Of a stretch of DNA of 38,245 bases, positions 6,688 to 14,484 are shown piece after piece. The stretch covers positions 1 to 38,245 of the forward strand of contig JAUVHO010000019.1 in NCBI GenBank assembly GCA_030593295.1. The letters are read 5' to 3'. The DNA is from Methanomassiliicoccales archaeon. Its GTDB lineage: Archaea > Thermoplasmatota > Thermoplasmata > RBG-16-68-12 > SOIM01. The position numbers and the translations under genes are program-made. The notes under the pieces are model-generated. The model was not told the DNA's origin, made no database searches, and was given only the letters and a program-made list of their open reading frames with translations. How positions within the stretch are numbered: the stretch's first letter is position 1; the number at the start of each line of letters is the position of its first letter.

Positions 6688-8373
6688 CTACGCCCGTGCT
6701 GAAGACCCTCTTTGCCAACATAAATCAGAACCCCACAACGCACTGTGCATCTGGAACCCGAGCTCATGACCCTCAGGGCGACAACCAGGCCTGGGCGGAT
6801 CGATCACCCTAATCACATCAGAGCCTTGGAACTTCGTCCCGTCGTACAACTCTCCGGTGATCACAAGGAGCACTGATTCGCCGGGACTTAACATACGCTG
6901 AACAGCTGAACGATCGAACTTCACCATCCTCTCGGGTATCCCATCGCCGTCATGGTCCACTATATACAAATCCGCAGACCTTACGAATCCGTAAATGGGA
7001 TCAAGTTCGGGTCTGAGCACACCGTTCAAGAGGATCGTGCTGGCATCGATGTCCATCGGATCGTATCCCTCTGGCAGCTCTATAAAACAAGTTATCCACT
7101 TCCCACTGCTCTTGAGGTTCAGAGTCTTGGGAAAGCAGTCCACCTCGGCCTCAAGGGTCTCCTGGATCGACCTCGGGTAGACGACATATGTGCCCTTCTC
7201 GTCATAGTAGCTCCAGATGAGGAAATCCTTGGAGTCGAATACCGCGCCCATGAAGTAGGTCTCCTCGTTCTCCGCGGTGCTGGTCACCCTCGTGGAGCCC
7301 AGAACAACCTTCCCATTGCCGTCGACGACCGCGTAGTAGACCTCGGCGTTCCCGTCCTTGGTCTCCCTCCAGAAGACATAGCTGTTGTCCTGATCGTCCA
7401 TTGCGAGGTGGGCTTGATGCGAATGATAAGCGTCCCCATCGGACAGCACGACCGGCGCGACATCGATGTTCCCTTGAACGTCCATCCTCACGTAATGGAT
7501 CTCGATCTTCTCGCCCGGGACACCTATGCTGTAGGCCAGGTTTATCCTGTTCTTGGAATCTAGCACCGCCTCCGCACTGCTGGACCAGTAATAGTATGTG
7601 TCTGGGATCAACTTCTTCTCGCCCACCAACACCGTCCTTCCGTCGCTGCCGTACTTCTTGTAGTACAGGTGGACGTCGTGAACGGACGAATAGACGCGGT
7701 CGAAGAACACGTGCAGATTATCGTCACGGTCGACGACGATGTCCTTCCTTCCGTAGAAGTCGGTCTCCCAGCTCACTGGTGCGACGTACTCCTGGGTGAA
7801 GATGATGCTTCCGTCCGAGTCTATCTTCGCGTACAGAATATCCTCTGCCGCCCAGTCGCTGGGGTCCCACCAATGGTCCCAGGCCACGTACGCCTGTCCC
7901 AATGAGTTGACGCCTATGGCCGAAGAGTGATCCTGAGCGGTATTGTTGCCGGAGAGCTTCGTGGGGGGGACGATCGCGTTGCCGTTCTTGTCCAACTTCG
8001 AGTACATGGCACTCTGTGCGCCGAAAGAATCAGTTGCCCATGTCATGTGGATGTTTCCCATAGCATCAAGGACCGCATCCACATTCTCGTTCATTCCGTC
8101 GGTGAAAAGAGGTTTGTCCGGAGCCACCAGAACATGATGGGAGTCGTATTTCCTGAAATGGACATCGCCGTTGACGATATGCAGCCAGTACAGGTTCTCT
8201 TCACCATCCATCAATAGTTCGGCGCCTTCCCCACCAGGAACGAATATGTGCGGGTCGGTGACCACGGTCGCCGTTCCCGCTTGGACGCTCTCGGGAATGA
8301 CCGGCAAGGAAAAACCGAAGACGCTCACTGACAAGAGGAACACAACTGTGAGACTAATGCCCTTTGGATTCAA
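6688..8373 (-). CDS. Exported beta-propeller (sialidase/BNR-like) protein with conserved C-terminal domain
   Basis: The product has 561 residues. It starts at a TTG codon with GGGGTG seven bases upstream. Residues 1-32 form a signal peptide ending near VQAGTA. Residues about 35-390 contain repeating blades with alternating D-x-x-G-N and YxKxxxxG motifs (for example DKNGNAIV, DSDGSIIF, DGNGKVVL), as in sialidase-like propellers; no catalytic set is identifiable. Residues about 395-530 form a separate beta domain (LNLKSSGKWITCFIELPEGYD, DGDGIPERMVKFDRS, GSDVIRVIDPP) shared with the protein at 20938-22380. The tail after IDPPRP is longer than expected and has no recognisable motif. The gene is divergent from the winged-helix gene at 8610 and carries a palindrome at its promoter. 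Confidence 0.8.
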   Translation of the reverse strand: MNPKGISLTVVFLLSVSVFGFSLPVIPESVQAGTATVVTDPHIFVPGGEGAELLMDGEENLYWLHIVNGDVHFRKYDSHHVLVAPDKPLFTDGMNENVDAVLDAMGNIHMTWATDSFGAQSAMYSKLDKNGNAIVPPTKLSGNNTAQDHSSAIGVNSLGQAYVAWDHWWDPSDWAAEDILYAKIDSDGSIIFTQEYVAPVSWETDFYGRKDIVVDRDDNLHVFFDRVYSSVHDVHLYYKKYGSDGRTVLVGEKKLIPDTYYYWSSSAEAVLDSKNRINLAYSIGVPGEKIEIHYVRMDVQGNIDVAPVVLSDGDAYHSHQAHLAMDDQDNSYVFWRETKDGNAEVYYAVVDGNGKVVLGSTRVTSTAENEETYFMGAVFDSKDFLIWSYYDEKGTYVVYPRSIQETLEAEVDCFPKTLNLKSSGKWITCFIELPEGYDPMDIDASTILLNGVLRPELDPIYGFVRSADLYIVDHDGDGIPERMVKFDRSAVQRMLSPGESVLLVITGELYDGTKFQGSDVIRVIDPPRPGCRPEGHELGFQMHSALWGSDLCWQRGSSARA

Positions 8374-8415
8374 ATCTCAACACCCCTGCGATTCCGATTT
8401 CAAATCTGCACGGCG

Positions 8416-8425
8416 GTATTAATAA
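8416..8425 (-). promoter_or_regulatory. TATA box of the first propeller gene
   Basis: The minus strand reads TTTATTAATACC. The box lies about 48 bases upstream of the TTG start, giving a leader of about 22 bases that holds the GGGGTG ribosome site. The second propeller gene has the same geometry. Confidence 0.6.
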
Positions 8426-8442
8426 AGATTGGTTCAATCTTT
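8424..8442. promoter_or_regulatory. Candidate operator, copy 1: AAAGATTG-GTT-CAATCTTT
   Basis: This is a perfect inverted repeat with 8-base arms and a 3-base spacer, touching the upstream side of the TATA box of the propeller gene. Its core GATTGGTTCAATC recurs unchanged at 22434-22446 in front of the second propeller gene, 54 bases from the start codon in both cases. Confidence 0.7.
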
Positions 8443-8540
8443 TGTACGGGCCTTGAATTCTCCGCAGAAGTCAGCTTTTGGCGTGAGATTATTATACTCG
8501 AGTCATATTTGACCGTATTTAATACTCTTTATACGAAATT

Positions 8541-8587
8541 GTTATATATTAGTAGTGTGTTTAGTATTATATAGTGTAACGAGTGTG
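8541..8587 (+). promoter_or_regulatory. AT-rich promoter of the winged-helix regulator with three AGTGTR repeats
   Basis: Two TATA candidates are visible (GTTATATATTA at 8541 and GTATTATATAG at 8564). Around them AGTGTG occurs at 8554 and 8582 and AGTGTA at 8573, spaced 19 and 9 bases. They may be half-sites for autoregulation, but hexamers in AT-rich DNA are weak evidence. Confidence 0.35.
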
Positions 8588-8609
8588 AGCGTAAAAAGGT
8601 GAAACATAC

Positions 8610-9623
8610 ATGAATGCAAAGGCCGCTGTCTTCTCAGCATTGTCCGTAAGACCTCACAAAACGAGAGAGTTGATCGAAAGACTGCCCTACTCAGACCACA
8701 CCATCTACAAAGCTCTGGATCGCCTGGCCGAAGAAGGCCTCATCGACAAGAAACGCAACAGCAAAGAGATCATGGCAAGAGTTTCCTCAGACTACGATAC
8801 TCAGAAGATGAAAGAGATCTACATCAAAGCCCTCACACACGGGATTGATCCTGAAGTGCTCATGAGAGACAGCACGCAGGCAGTATGGGAACAGCTCGAT
8901 TCCCCCAGAACGCTGAGAGAGCTGCAGAAGACCACGGGTCTTTCATACCCCTGGGTCAGGAATATCGTGGGATTCCTCAAGGATTCAAATCTTGTCAACT
9001 ACGAGAAGAGAAAGCCCCTGATCGCGGTCCTTGATCAGGAGCATGTGGTGAACAGGCTGCTGAAGCAATGTAATGGAGAGGAGAATAAGCATGAGACCGT
9101 TTACTACGAAGGCACACTTCCGATTGTATGGTGGGTCAGAACGCCTTGTGAGATCGAGAGAATTCTCCATGAGAAAACCGATGCCGGCCTAACCATCAGG
9201 GGTACTGGATTCATACTCAAAGGTGAGGACCCGCTGCTAATCTTGGAAAGTGTGGACAGAGAGCTCACACTGGAAGAAGTGTTTCTGCATGAGATTGAGA
9301 CTCCAGAAGGCGTAGAATTCCTATGCATCACGCTGTTCGAATCTGGAAGGATGGATTACCAAAGACTGCTGGAGCTTGCCAGGGAGAACGATATGGTTAA
9401 TATTGTTGGTTGCTATTTGGACATTCTCAACAACCTTGAGGGTTTGGTGGATACGCAAGTCATCGATGAATTCGGGAGGAATGTCTCCAATCGAAGAGTC
9501 ACTTTTCTCAAGGAAGAGAAGAAATATGGAAAGGGGGGGTGGGAACACGAATACGAAGAGAAATGGAATGTTGATCTCTTTATTGACCTTGGAGCAATCA
9601 AGCATGGGACCAAGTGCGCATGA
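8610..9623 (+). CDS. Soluble transcriptional regulator with two winged-helix domains
   Basis: The product has 337 residues. AGGTGA lies seven bases before the ATG. Residues about 1-55 form a winged helix (VFSALSVRPHKTRELIERL, HTIYKALDRLAEEGLIDKKRN) and about 88-150 form a second (AVWEQLDSPRTLRELQKTTGL, YPWVRNIVGFLKDSNLVNYEKR). The remaining 185 residues are of unknown fold and contain TFLKEEKKYGKGGWEHEYEE and a terminal VDLFIDLGAIKHG, possibly a ligand-sensing or oligomerisation part. No membrane segment is present. The gene is divergent from the propeller gene at 6688-8373, and the intergenic palindrome makes a regulator-target pair plausible. Which site it binds is inference. Confidence 0.75.
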   Translation: MNAKAAVFSALSVRPHKTRELIERLPYSDHTIYKALDRLAEEGLIDKKRNSKEIMARVSSDYDTQKMKEIYIKALTHGIDPEVLMRDSTQAVWEQLDSPRTLRELQKTTGLSYPWVRNIVGFLKDSNLVNYEKRKPLIAVLDQEHVVNRLLKQCNGEENKHETVYYEGTLPIVWWVRTPCEIERILHEKTDAGLTIRGTGFILKGEDPLLILESVDRELTLEEVFLHEIETPEGVEFLCITLFESGRMDYQRLLELARENDMVNIVGCYLDILNNLEGLVDTQVIDEFGRNVSNRRVTFLKEEKKYGKGGWEHEYEEKWNVDLFIDLGAIKHGTKCA

Positions 9624-9699
9624 ACTTGCAGCCACTCCTAAGAAAAACGCCAACCAACACCTATATACCCCTTATTCATAACCATCTCGGTGATTCACC

Positions 9700-10266
9700 A
9701 TGAGGAGGGAACTCGCGTCCGACAAAATCCAATTCCGCTCCATCGAAGAGGACGAGACAAAAACCATCCACAAGCACCAGAACACCGATTGCACCTACGA
9801 CCTGTCCGGTGAACTGGACCTCGATCTGCCCTGGGCACCCGCCACCCTGGAACAGATCAAGGCCAAGCTGGAAGAGTTCCAGAAGAAGGAATGCACAGCC
9901 ATCTTCGCCATCTTCTCCAGCGACGACGAGTGCGTGGGCATCGCGGCCTTCAGCGCTGAATGGGACCCTTGGAACCCCCACATGGGCGTGACCATTTGGC
10001 CGGAACACAGAAGGAAAGGCTTCGGCACCGAGGCCGCCAAGCTCCTCCTGAAGGCAGCCTTCGGCAACTCTGTCGCACACGTGGTCAACTGCGGCGTCCC
10101 GGACTACAACAAAGAAGGGTTGGCATTCGCGGAGTCCCTGGGCTTCAAGAACCAGGGCGCCGAGAGAAGGGCTGGCGTGATGGACGGGAAGTTCTTCGAC
10201 TACGTCCTGCTGGACATGCTCAGGGAGGAGTATCTCAAGCTCTATCCGAAGGGAGGTGAGGGCTGA
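9700..10266 (+). CDS. GNAT-family N-acetyltransferase (RimJ/RimL-like), first of a pair
   Basis: This 188-residue protein has the GNAT fold: an N-terminal region with IQFRSIEEDE, a central strand AIFAIFSSDDECVGIAAF, the acetyl-CoA loop HRRKGFGTEAAKLLLKAAF (about 104-122, R-K-G-F-G), and NKEGLAFAESLGFKNQGAERR before FFDYVLLDMLREEY. The last parts are typical of RimJ/RimL enzymes that acetylate protein N-termini or small molecules. GGTGATT lies five bases before the ATG, and CTATATA at about 9660 is a probable TATA box. Its TGA shares one base with the ATG of the second acetyltransferase, so the two are coupled. The substrate is unknown. Confidence 0.85.
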   Translation: MRRELASDKIQFRSIEEDETKTIHKHQNTDCTYDLSGELDLDLPWAPATLEQIKAKLEEFQKKECTAIFAIFSSDDECVGIAAFSAEWDPWNPHMGVTIWPEHRRKGFGTEAAKLLLKAAFGNSVAHVVNCGVPDYNKEGLAFAESLGFKNQGAERRAGVMDGKFFDYVLLDMLREEYLKLYPKGGEG

Positions 10267-10826
10267 TGGAGTTCACACGAGAAGGGGTCACTCTTAGACC
10301 TCCCACGGAGGATGACTGCCAGTTCCTGGCCGATCTTGGTAACAACATGAGGACCCAAGGCTGGAACCAGAGGCTTCCGCCCATAAGGGTCCCGGAAATC
10401 ATCAGTGAGAGGATGAAGGAGGGTCTGAAGAAGCCGTACAAGGCCATGCTCATGATAGACACCGATCAGGACGGAACGGTCGGCTACATCAACTACGATG
10501 AGGAGAAGCCCAGGCTGGGTGCGACTCTCGGTCTGATAACCGCTGAGGATTACTGGGGTAAGGGATATGCGCAGATCGCGACGGAGATCGTTCTGGAGTT
10601 CTTGTTCGAAGAGCGCGGTCTTCAGGTGGTGTGGGCTTGGTCCCAGTCTGGTAATGTGAGAGCTGTAGGTGCGGCAGAGAAGCTCGGGTTCAAAGTTAGT
10701 GTGAGAGTACGTGAGGGCACGATAATGTACGGCAAGCTTCACGATACGTTGGGATTGGATATGCTCAGAGAGGAGTATTACGAGTCGAGGGGGAAGGAGG
10801 ACAAGGCAATTGGCCAAGAACCTTGA
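10266..10826 (+). CDS. GNAT-family N-acetyltransferase (RimJ/RimL-like), second of a pair
   Basis: This 186-residue protein starts at an ATG inside the stop of the preceding gene (TGATG). It begins FTREGVTLRPPTEDDCQFLADL, has the acetyl-CoA loop AEDYWGKGYAQIATEIVLEF at about 97-116, and the conserved end VWAWSQSGNVRAVGAAEKLGF. It shares the C-terminal LDMLREEY ending with its neighbour, so the pair may be an old duplication. The last 73 residues are nearly identical to a gene fragment at 27851-28099. The likely role is acetylation of an amine on a protein or metabolite. The region 10827-11089 after it has no gene that I can support. Confidence 0.85.
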   Translation: MEFTREGVTLRPPTEDDCQFLADLGNNMRTQGWNQRLPPIRVPEIISERMKEGLKKPYKAMLMIDTDQDGTVGYINYDEEKPRLGATLGLITAEDYWGKGYAQIATEIVLEFLFEERGLQVVWAWSQSGNVRAVGAAEKLGFKVSVRVREGTIMYGKLHDTLGLDMLREEYYESRGKEDKAIGQEP

Positions 10827-11089
10827 AATCGATGAAAGAAAGGGAAGTAGCAAACAACATCATTCACTAATACTGCATTAGCAACCGGAATTCTCAGTAT
10901 CATCATGTTCCTATCTAGGGGCAAACTGGCAACAGACAAACATATCTAGCATCGCGATTTATGGAAGTTCTTCGTGAGAGAAGTCAGAGTCGCAAATGGT
11001 ATGGCGAGCCTAAGCAATGAAAATGATAAGTACACCAGAGTCCATGTATTTCATTGGGAAAGTGTATGCAGACCCTTTGGAGGGGTGAA

Positions 11090-14014
11090 ATGGAAGTCTT
11101 CACAGAGCGGATACTAGTCTTGGTGCTAGCAGCGATATTGCCTATACAGAGCGCTCCGTTGTCGTTTGAAGAGAATCCTCAGCCCTTGTGGGGGTTCATT
11201 CCCGGAGAGCAATATGGATTGAACTTGACCACAGACAAATACAACTATGATGTAGGGGAGAACGTCACGATTACCATAAGGAACATCGGGGACCGTATCA
11301 TGTATTGGTCTGGTGCGCCAGCCTTCTGGACGATCCTTGACGAGAACTGGGATTGGGTAAGGTATGGCGAAGTCATGTTGCTCACGATAGTCATAGAACT
11401 GGGCCCTGGAACGAGCCGGAACGAGACGTGGGACCAGAAGTACATAATACGCGATGAGCAGGGACAGATTGTCTCTCCAACAGGTAACCAAGTTCCGCCA
11501 GGTCTCTACCATGCGAACACGACACTGCACTGTCTGGACTGTGAAGCGAATATGACCTACATCAACGGCACGGTTGAGTTCTACATCGGAGGTCTGAGTG
11601 GGCCGGTGGCAGACGCAGGAGGTCCATATACTGGCTATGAGGGCCAACCGGTGGCCTTCGACGCCAGCAGCTCAACAGGTGAATCTCTGGAATACCGTTG
11701 GGATCTTGATAACGATGGTTCGTGGGACACCTCATGGTCATCCAGTCCATTCTTGAATCGAACCTATGGTGATGACTACCACGGTCTTGCCTCGGTCGAG
11801 GTTCGAACAACTGATGTCAAGGTCGATATTGACAACTGGAAACCTGCCGATTTCATGGGCCCCTTCAATATAGACATCTCTCACGCCCAGTCCTTCAAAC
11901 CATCCCAGGATGTGTTGACGGCAGTGGATCTTGATGTGGGCATCAACTGGGGCAAACCCAATGATCTGATGTATGTAAGCATACGGGAGACAAGAGATGG
12001 GAACAATCTGACGCAGGCGTCCAAGCATCATTCGGAGGTGCCAAGATACTACTGCCCCAATGATGGAGTTCACTTCGACCTTCCGGACATCTCGTTGACT
12101 CCAGGTCAGACCTACTGGATCGTGGTCGAAAGTCCCATGACTGGTGATGGCAACTACCAAATCTGCGGATCAAATGACGACTACCCTGACGGAAGCTATT
12201 GGATTTGGGAATCAAACAGGGGATGGCGTGAGGTTGTTGAGCCGAATCGTGACTTGCGGTTCAGGACGTATTCTGCAGGGTCTCCTGGACAACCTTCCGC
12301 TTCGACGGACACCGCGCAGGTGAACATCTCCAACCTCGCCCCTTCATTGTCGGTAGCCTCGATCCCTCCTCAGTATGAGGGAGAATCAATCGAACTCGAA
12401 GTCACGGCAGTTGATCCCGGATCTGATGACCTGGTCTATTCTTGGTGGGGGCAATGCAATGGCTGGCCTGCCACTTCCTTACTCTTCCCAAATGACCCAC
12501 AGATGATTCCAGACCCGTATCCAAGCCCTGATGTCAACCCGAGAAGCGTGACCGACGCTCAATCGATCACATGCGGCGACAATGGAGATTTCCAATGGAA
12601 CGTTCGAGTGGAGGATGATGACGGCGGGGTCACGACGATGTCAGGCACTATGACTTTCGTCAACGAACCTCCAGAGTATGTCTACACCTTCTGTCCCCAG
12701 ATCGTGGGCTGCTTGCCGACGCGACTTGAAGGCGAATCTACGGGATACTGGGTGATTCTCCAGGAGCCAGGAAGCGATGACGTTGGTCTGGAATGGACGT
12801 GGGGGGATGGATCCTCAAATGAATCTGTCATCCATTACAACGATGGTGTGGGTCCCGATCCACCCGATTCCCCAGATGGGACGTATCCATTCGATGTCGA
12901 TGATACCAGAAACCACTCGTACGGTGACGATGGGAAATATGCGATCTTCGTACTTGCAGAAGATGACGACGGTGGAAGCAGTGCCATGTCTGCGGATGTA
13001 ACCATACTCAATGTTGCACCTTCTTTGACCGTTTCGCCTCCAGAGATTTTGAGCGTTGATGAGGGGGTTGAGGTGGTCCTGCAAGCGACGGCCACTGAGC
13101 CTGGTTCAGATGACCTCACGTTCACCTGGACATGGGATTATGGATTTACCGAAAGCAGGACTTCTTTCAACGACGGAGTGGGTCCAGATCCTCCAGATTC
13201 ACCGTTGGGGAACTTCCCGTTCAGCGCATCCGACTCATCTGCTCACACATACGGCGACGACTGCATATGCACTGTCTCGCTGACTGTTGAGGATGATGAC
13301 GGCGGTTCCATTACATACATTACGTCCGTTCAAGTGATCAATGTACCTCCAAGTGTTGAAGGGGAAGTGAAAGCAAACGCGGAAGGCGATTTGACGCTTC
13401 GGGTTGCAGGTGAGAAATGGCATGATGTTTCGCTCAAATTGTACGATAAGGGCACGGAAATAGCTAGTGTCACGGTCCTGCGCGAGCCAGGAAATCCGGA
13501 TGACCAGAGCGTCACCATTGAGGACGTGTCGATCGACCTCCTGAACAACAACCTGTCAGCTGTGGTCGAGTATATGCCACTTGACGATCCCATCAATGGG
13601 CAGATCAATGGCGCAAGTCCTGTATGGCTCATATTTACACCCAAGAGTGGGGGTGAAGAGTCGCGTTTGCATCATACCTTCAACGTGCAGCATCCAGACA
13701 CTTGGATATGGACGGTTGAGGACTTCAATTCCCTGCTTGTGGGAGTCGACATATCCTTCGAAGCAACGGCAACCGATGTCGGAAGCGACGACCTGACTTT
13801 CGAATGGAAATGGGGAGATGGGGAATCGACATCGACCACTTATTTCAACGATGGGGTCGGACCTGATCCCTATCCTAGCCCGGACATCAACCCCATTGAG
13901 GTGACCGATAACCAGAAGCATGCCTTCCTTGCATGGGGGACATATACGGTCGAGCTCACCGTCACAGACGATGACGGAGGATGTGTTGTACAGACCATCG
14001 TTCTGACTCTGTAG
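11090..14014 (+). CDS. Large exported PKD-repeat protein with BsuPI-like N-terminal domain
   Basis: The product has 974 residues from the ATG at 11090, chosen over the in-frame codon at 11054 because GGAGGGGTGA directly precedes it and the protein then begins with a signal peptide (MEVFTERILVLVLAAILPIQ). Residues about 44-165 resemble the BsuPI/intracellular proteinase-inhibitor beta domain (DKYNYDVGENVTITIRN, GPGTSRNETW, VPPGLYHANTTL). A PKD domain begins at about 171 and is interrupted by a lectin-like insert (about 245-400) before its last strand. Further PKD domains follow, several with a YNDGVGPDPxxSPxG insertion. Near the end, a module (GEKWHDV, REPGNPDDQ, DPINGQINGASPVW) and a last PKD domain match the end of the protein at 28130-32236. 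No membrane anchor is seen. Confidence 0.8.
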   Translation: MEVFTERILVLVLAAILPIQSAPLSFEENPQPLWGFIPGEQYGLNLTTDKYNYDVGENVTITIRNIGDRIMYWSGAPAFWTILDENWDWVRYGEVMLLTIVIELGPGTSRNETWDQKYIIRDEQGQIVSPTGNQVPPGLYHANTTLHCLDCEANMTYINGTVEFYIGGLSGPVADAGGPYTGYEGQPVAFDASSSTGESLEYRWDLDNDGSWDTSWSSSPFLNRTYGDDYHGLASVEVRTTDVKVDIDNWKPADFMGPFNIDISHAQSFKPSQDVLTAVDLDVGINWGKPNDLMYVSIRETRDGNNLTQASKHHSEVPRYYCPNDGVHFDLPDISLTPGQTYWIVVESPMTGDGNYQICGSNDDYPDGSYWIWESNRGWREVVEPNRDLRFRTYSAGSPGQPSASTDTAQVNISNLAPSLSVASIPPQYEGESIELEVTAVDPGSDDLVYSWWGQCNGWPATSLLFPNDPQMIPDPYPSPDVNPRSVTDAQSITCGDNGDFQWNVRVEDDDGGVTTMSGTMTFVNEPPEYVYTFCPQIVGCLPTRLEGESTGYWVILQEPGSDDVGLEWTWGDGSSNESVIHYNDGVGPDPPDSPDGTYPFDVDDTRNHSYGDDGKYAIFVLAEDDDGGSSAMSADVTILNVAPSLTVSPPEILSVDEGVEVVLQATATEPGSDDLTFTWTWDYGFTESRTSFNDGVGPDPPDSPLGNFPFSASDSSAHTYGDDCICTVSLTVEDDDGGSITYITSVQVINVPPSVEGEVKANAEGDLTLRVAGEKWHDVSLKLYDKGTEIASVTVLREPGNPDDQSVTIEDVSIDLLNNNLSAVVEYMPLDDPINGQINGASPVWLIFTPKSGGEESRLHHTFNVQHPDTWIWTVEDFNSLLVGVDISFEATATDVGSDDLTFEWKWGDGESTSTTYFNDGVGPDPYPSPDINPIEVTDNQKHAFLAWGTYTVELTVTDDDGGCVVQTIVLTL

Positions 14015-14193
14015 TGGCAAATGCTATCTCTGCTTCCAATAGCGTGTCACGGAATAGCATAACTCTCATATACTCCGAATCAGATGCTAATTCCAGAGGA
14101 TTGGGTCAGGTTCTAATCAAAGAGAGCCGTCTCAACCTTGCCTGTGTGGAGGATAGAGCCAAATGGGCAGAGAAAGGAGGAAGTTGGGGCAGA

Positions 14194-14400
14194 TTGGTCT
14201 ACTCAAGGAGAGCGATTTCCCTCCCTTTGGTGCTGATCATGCTAATCGTCGCCGCCTTCTCAGGCATCCTCTTGTCCCCAAACACTAGTGCCGCAGATAT
14301 TTTCGTGTCAGCCGGGAACGTGACCTTCCATCTGACCGATTTCGGCGTCATCGGGAGTGATATCTCCTGGAACATGATAAGCCAGACGAACACCCTATAG
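14194..14400 (+). CDS. Tiny exported or membrane protein, possibly a truncated remnant
   Basis: From the TTG at 14194 the ORF gives 68 residues: an Arg-Arg start (VYSRRAISLPLVLIMLIVAAF), a clear signal or membrane helix, SPNTSAAD and then only about 35 residues ending SQTNTL. The start is uncertain: GGAGG at 14176-14180 lies 13 bases upstream, and GTG 14146 is an alternative. A signal peptide followed by so short a mature part suggests either a small secreted peptide or the surviving 5' end of a larger exported protein gene. The AT-rich stretch around 14416-14425 after it may be the promoter of the next gene. Confidence 0.4.
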   Translation: MVYSRRAISLPLVLIMLIVAAFSGILLSPNTSAADIFVSAGNVTFHLTDFGVIGSDISWNMISQTNTL

Positions 14401-14484
14401 AAGACCGCTCCAAAACATTAATTACCAACCATCAACATAGGAATCCAGATTCCTGAAGAGGAAAGCTACAGGGATGTGGTGTGG

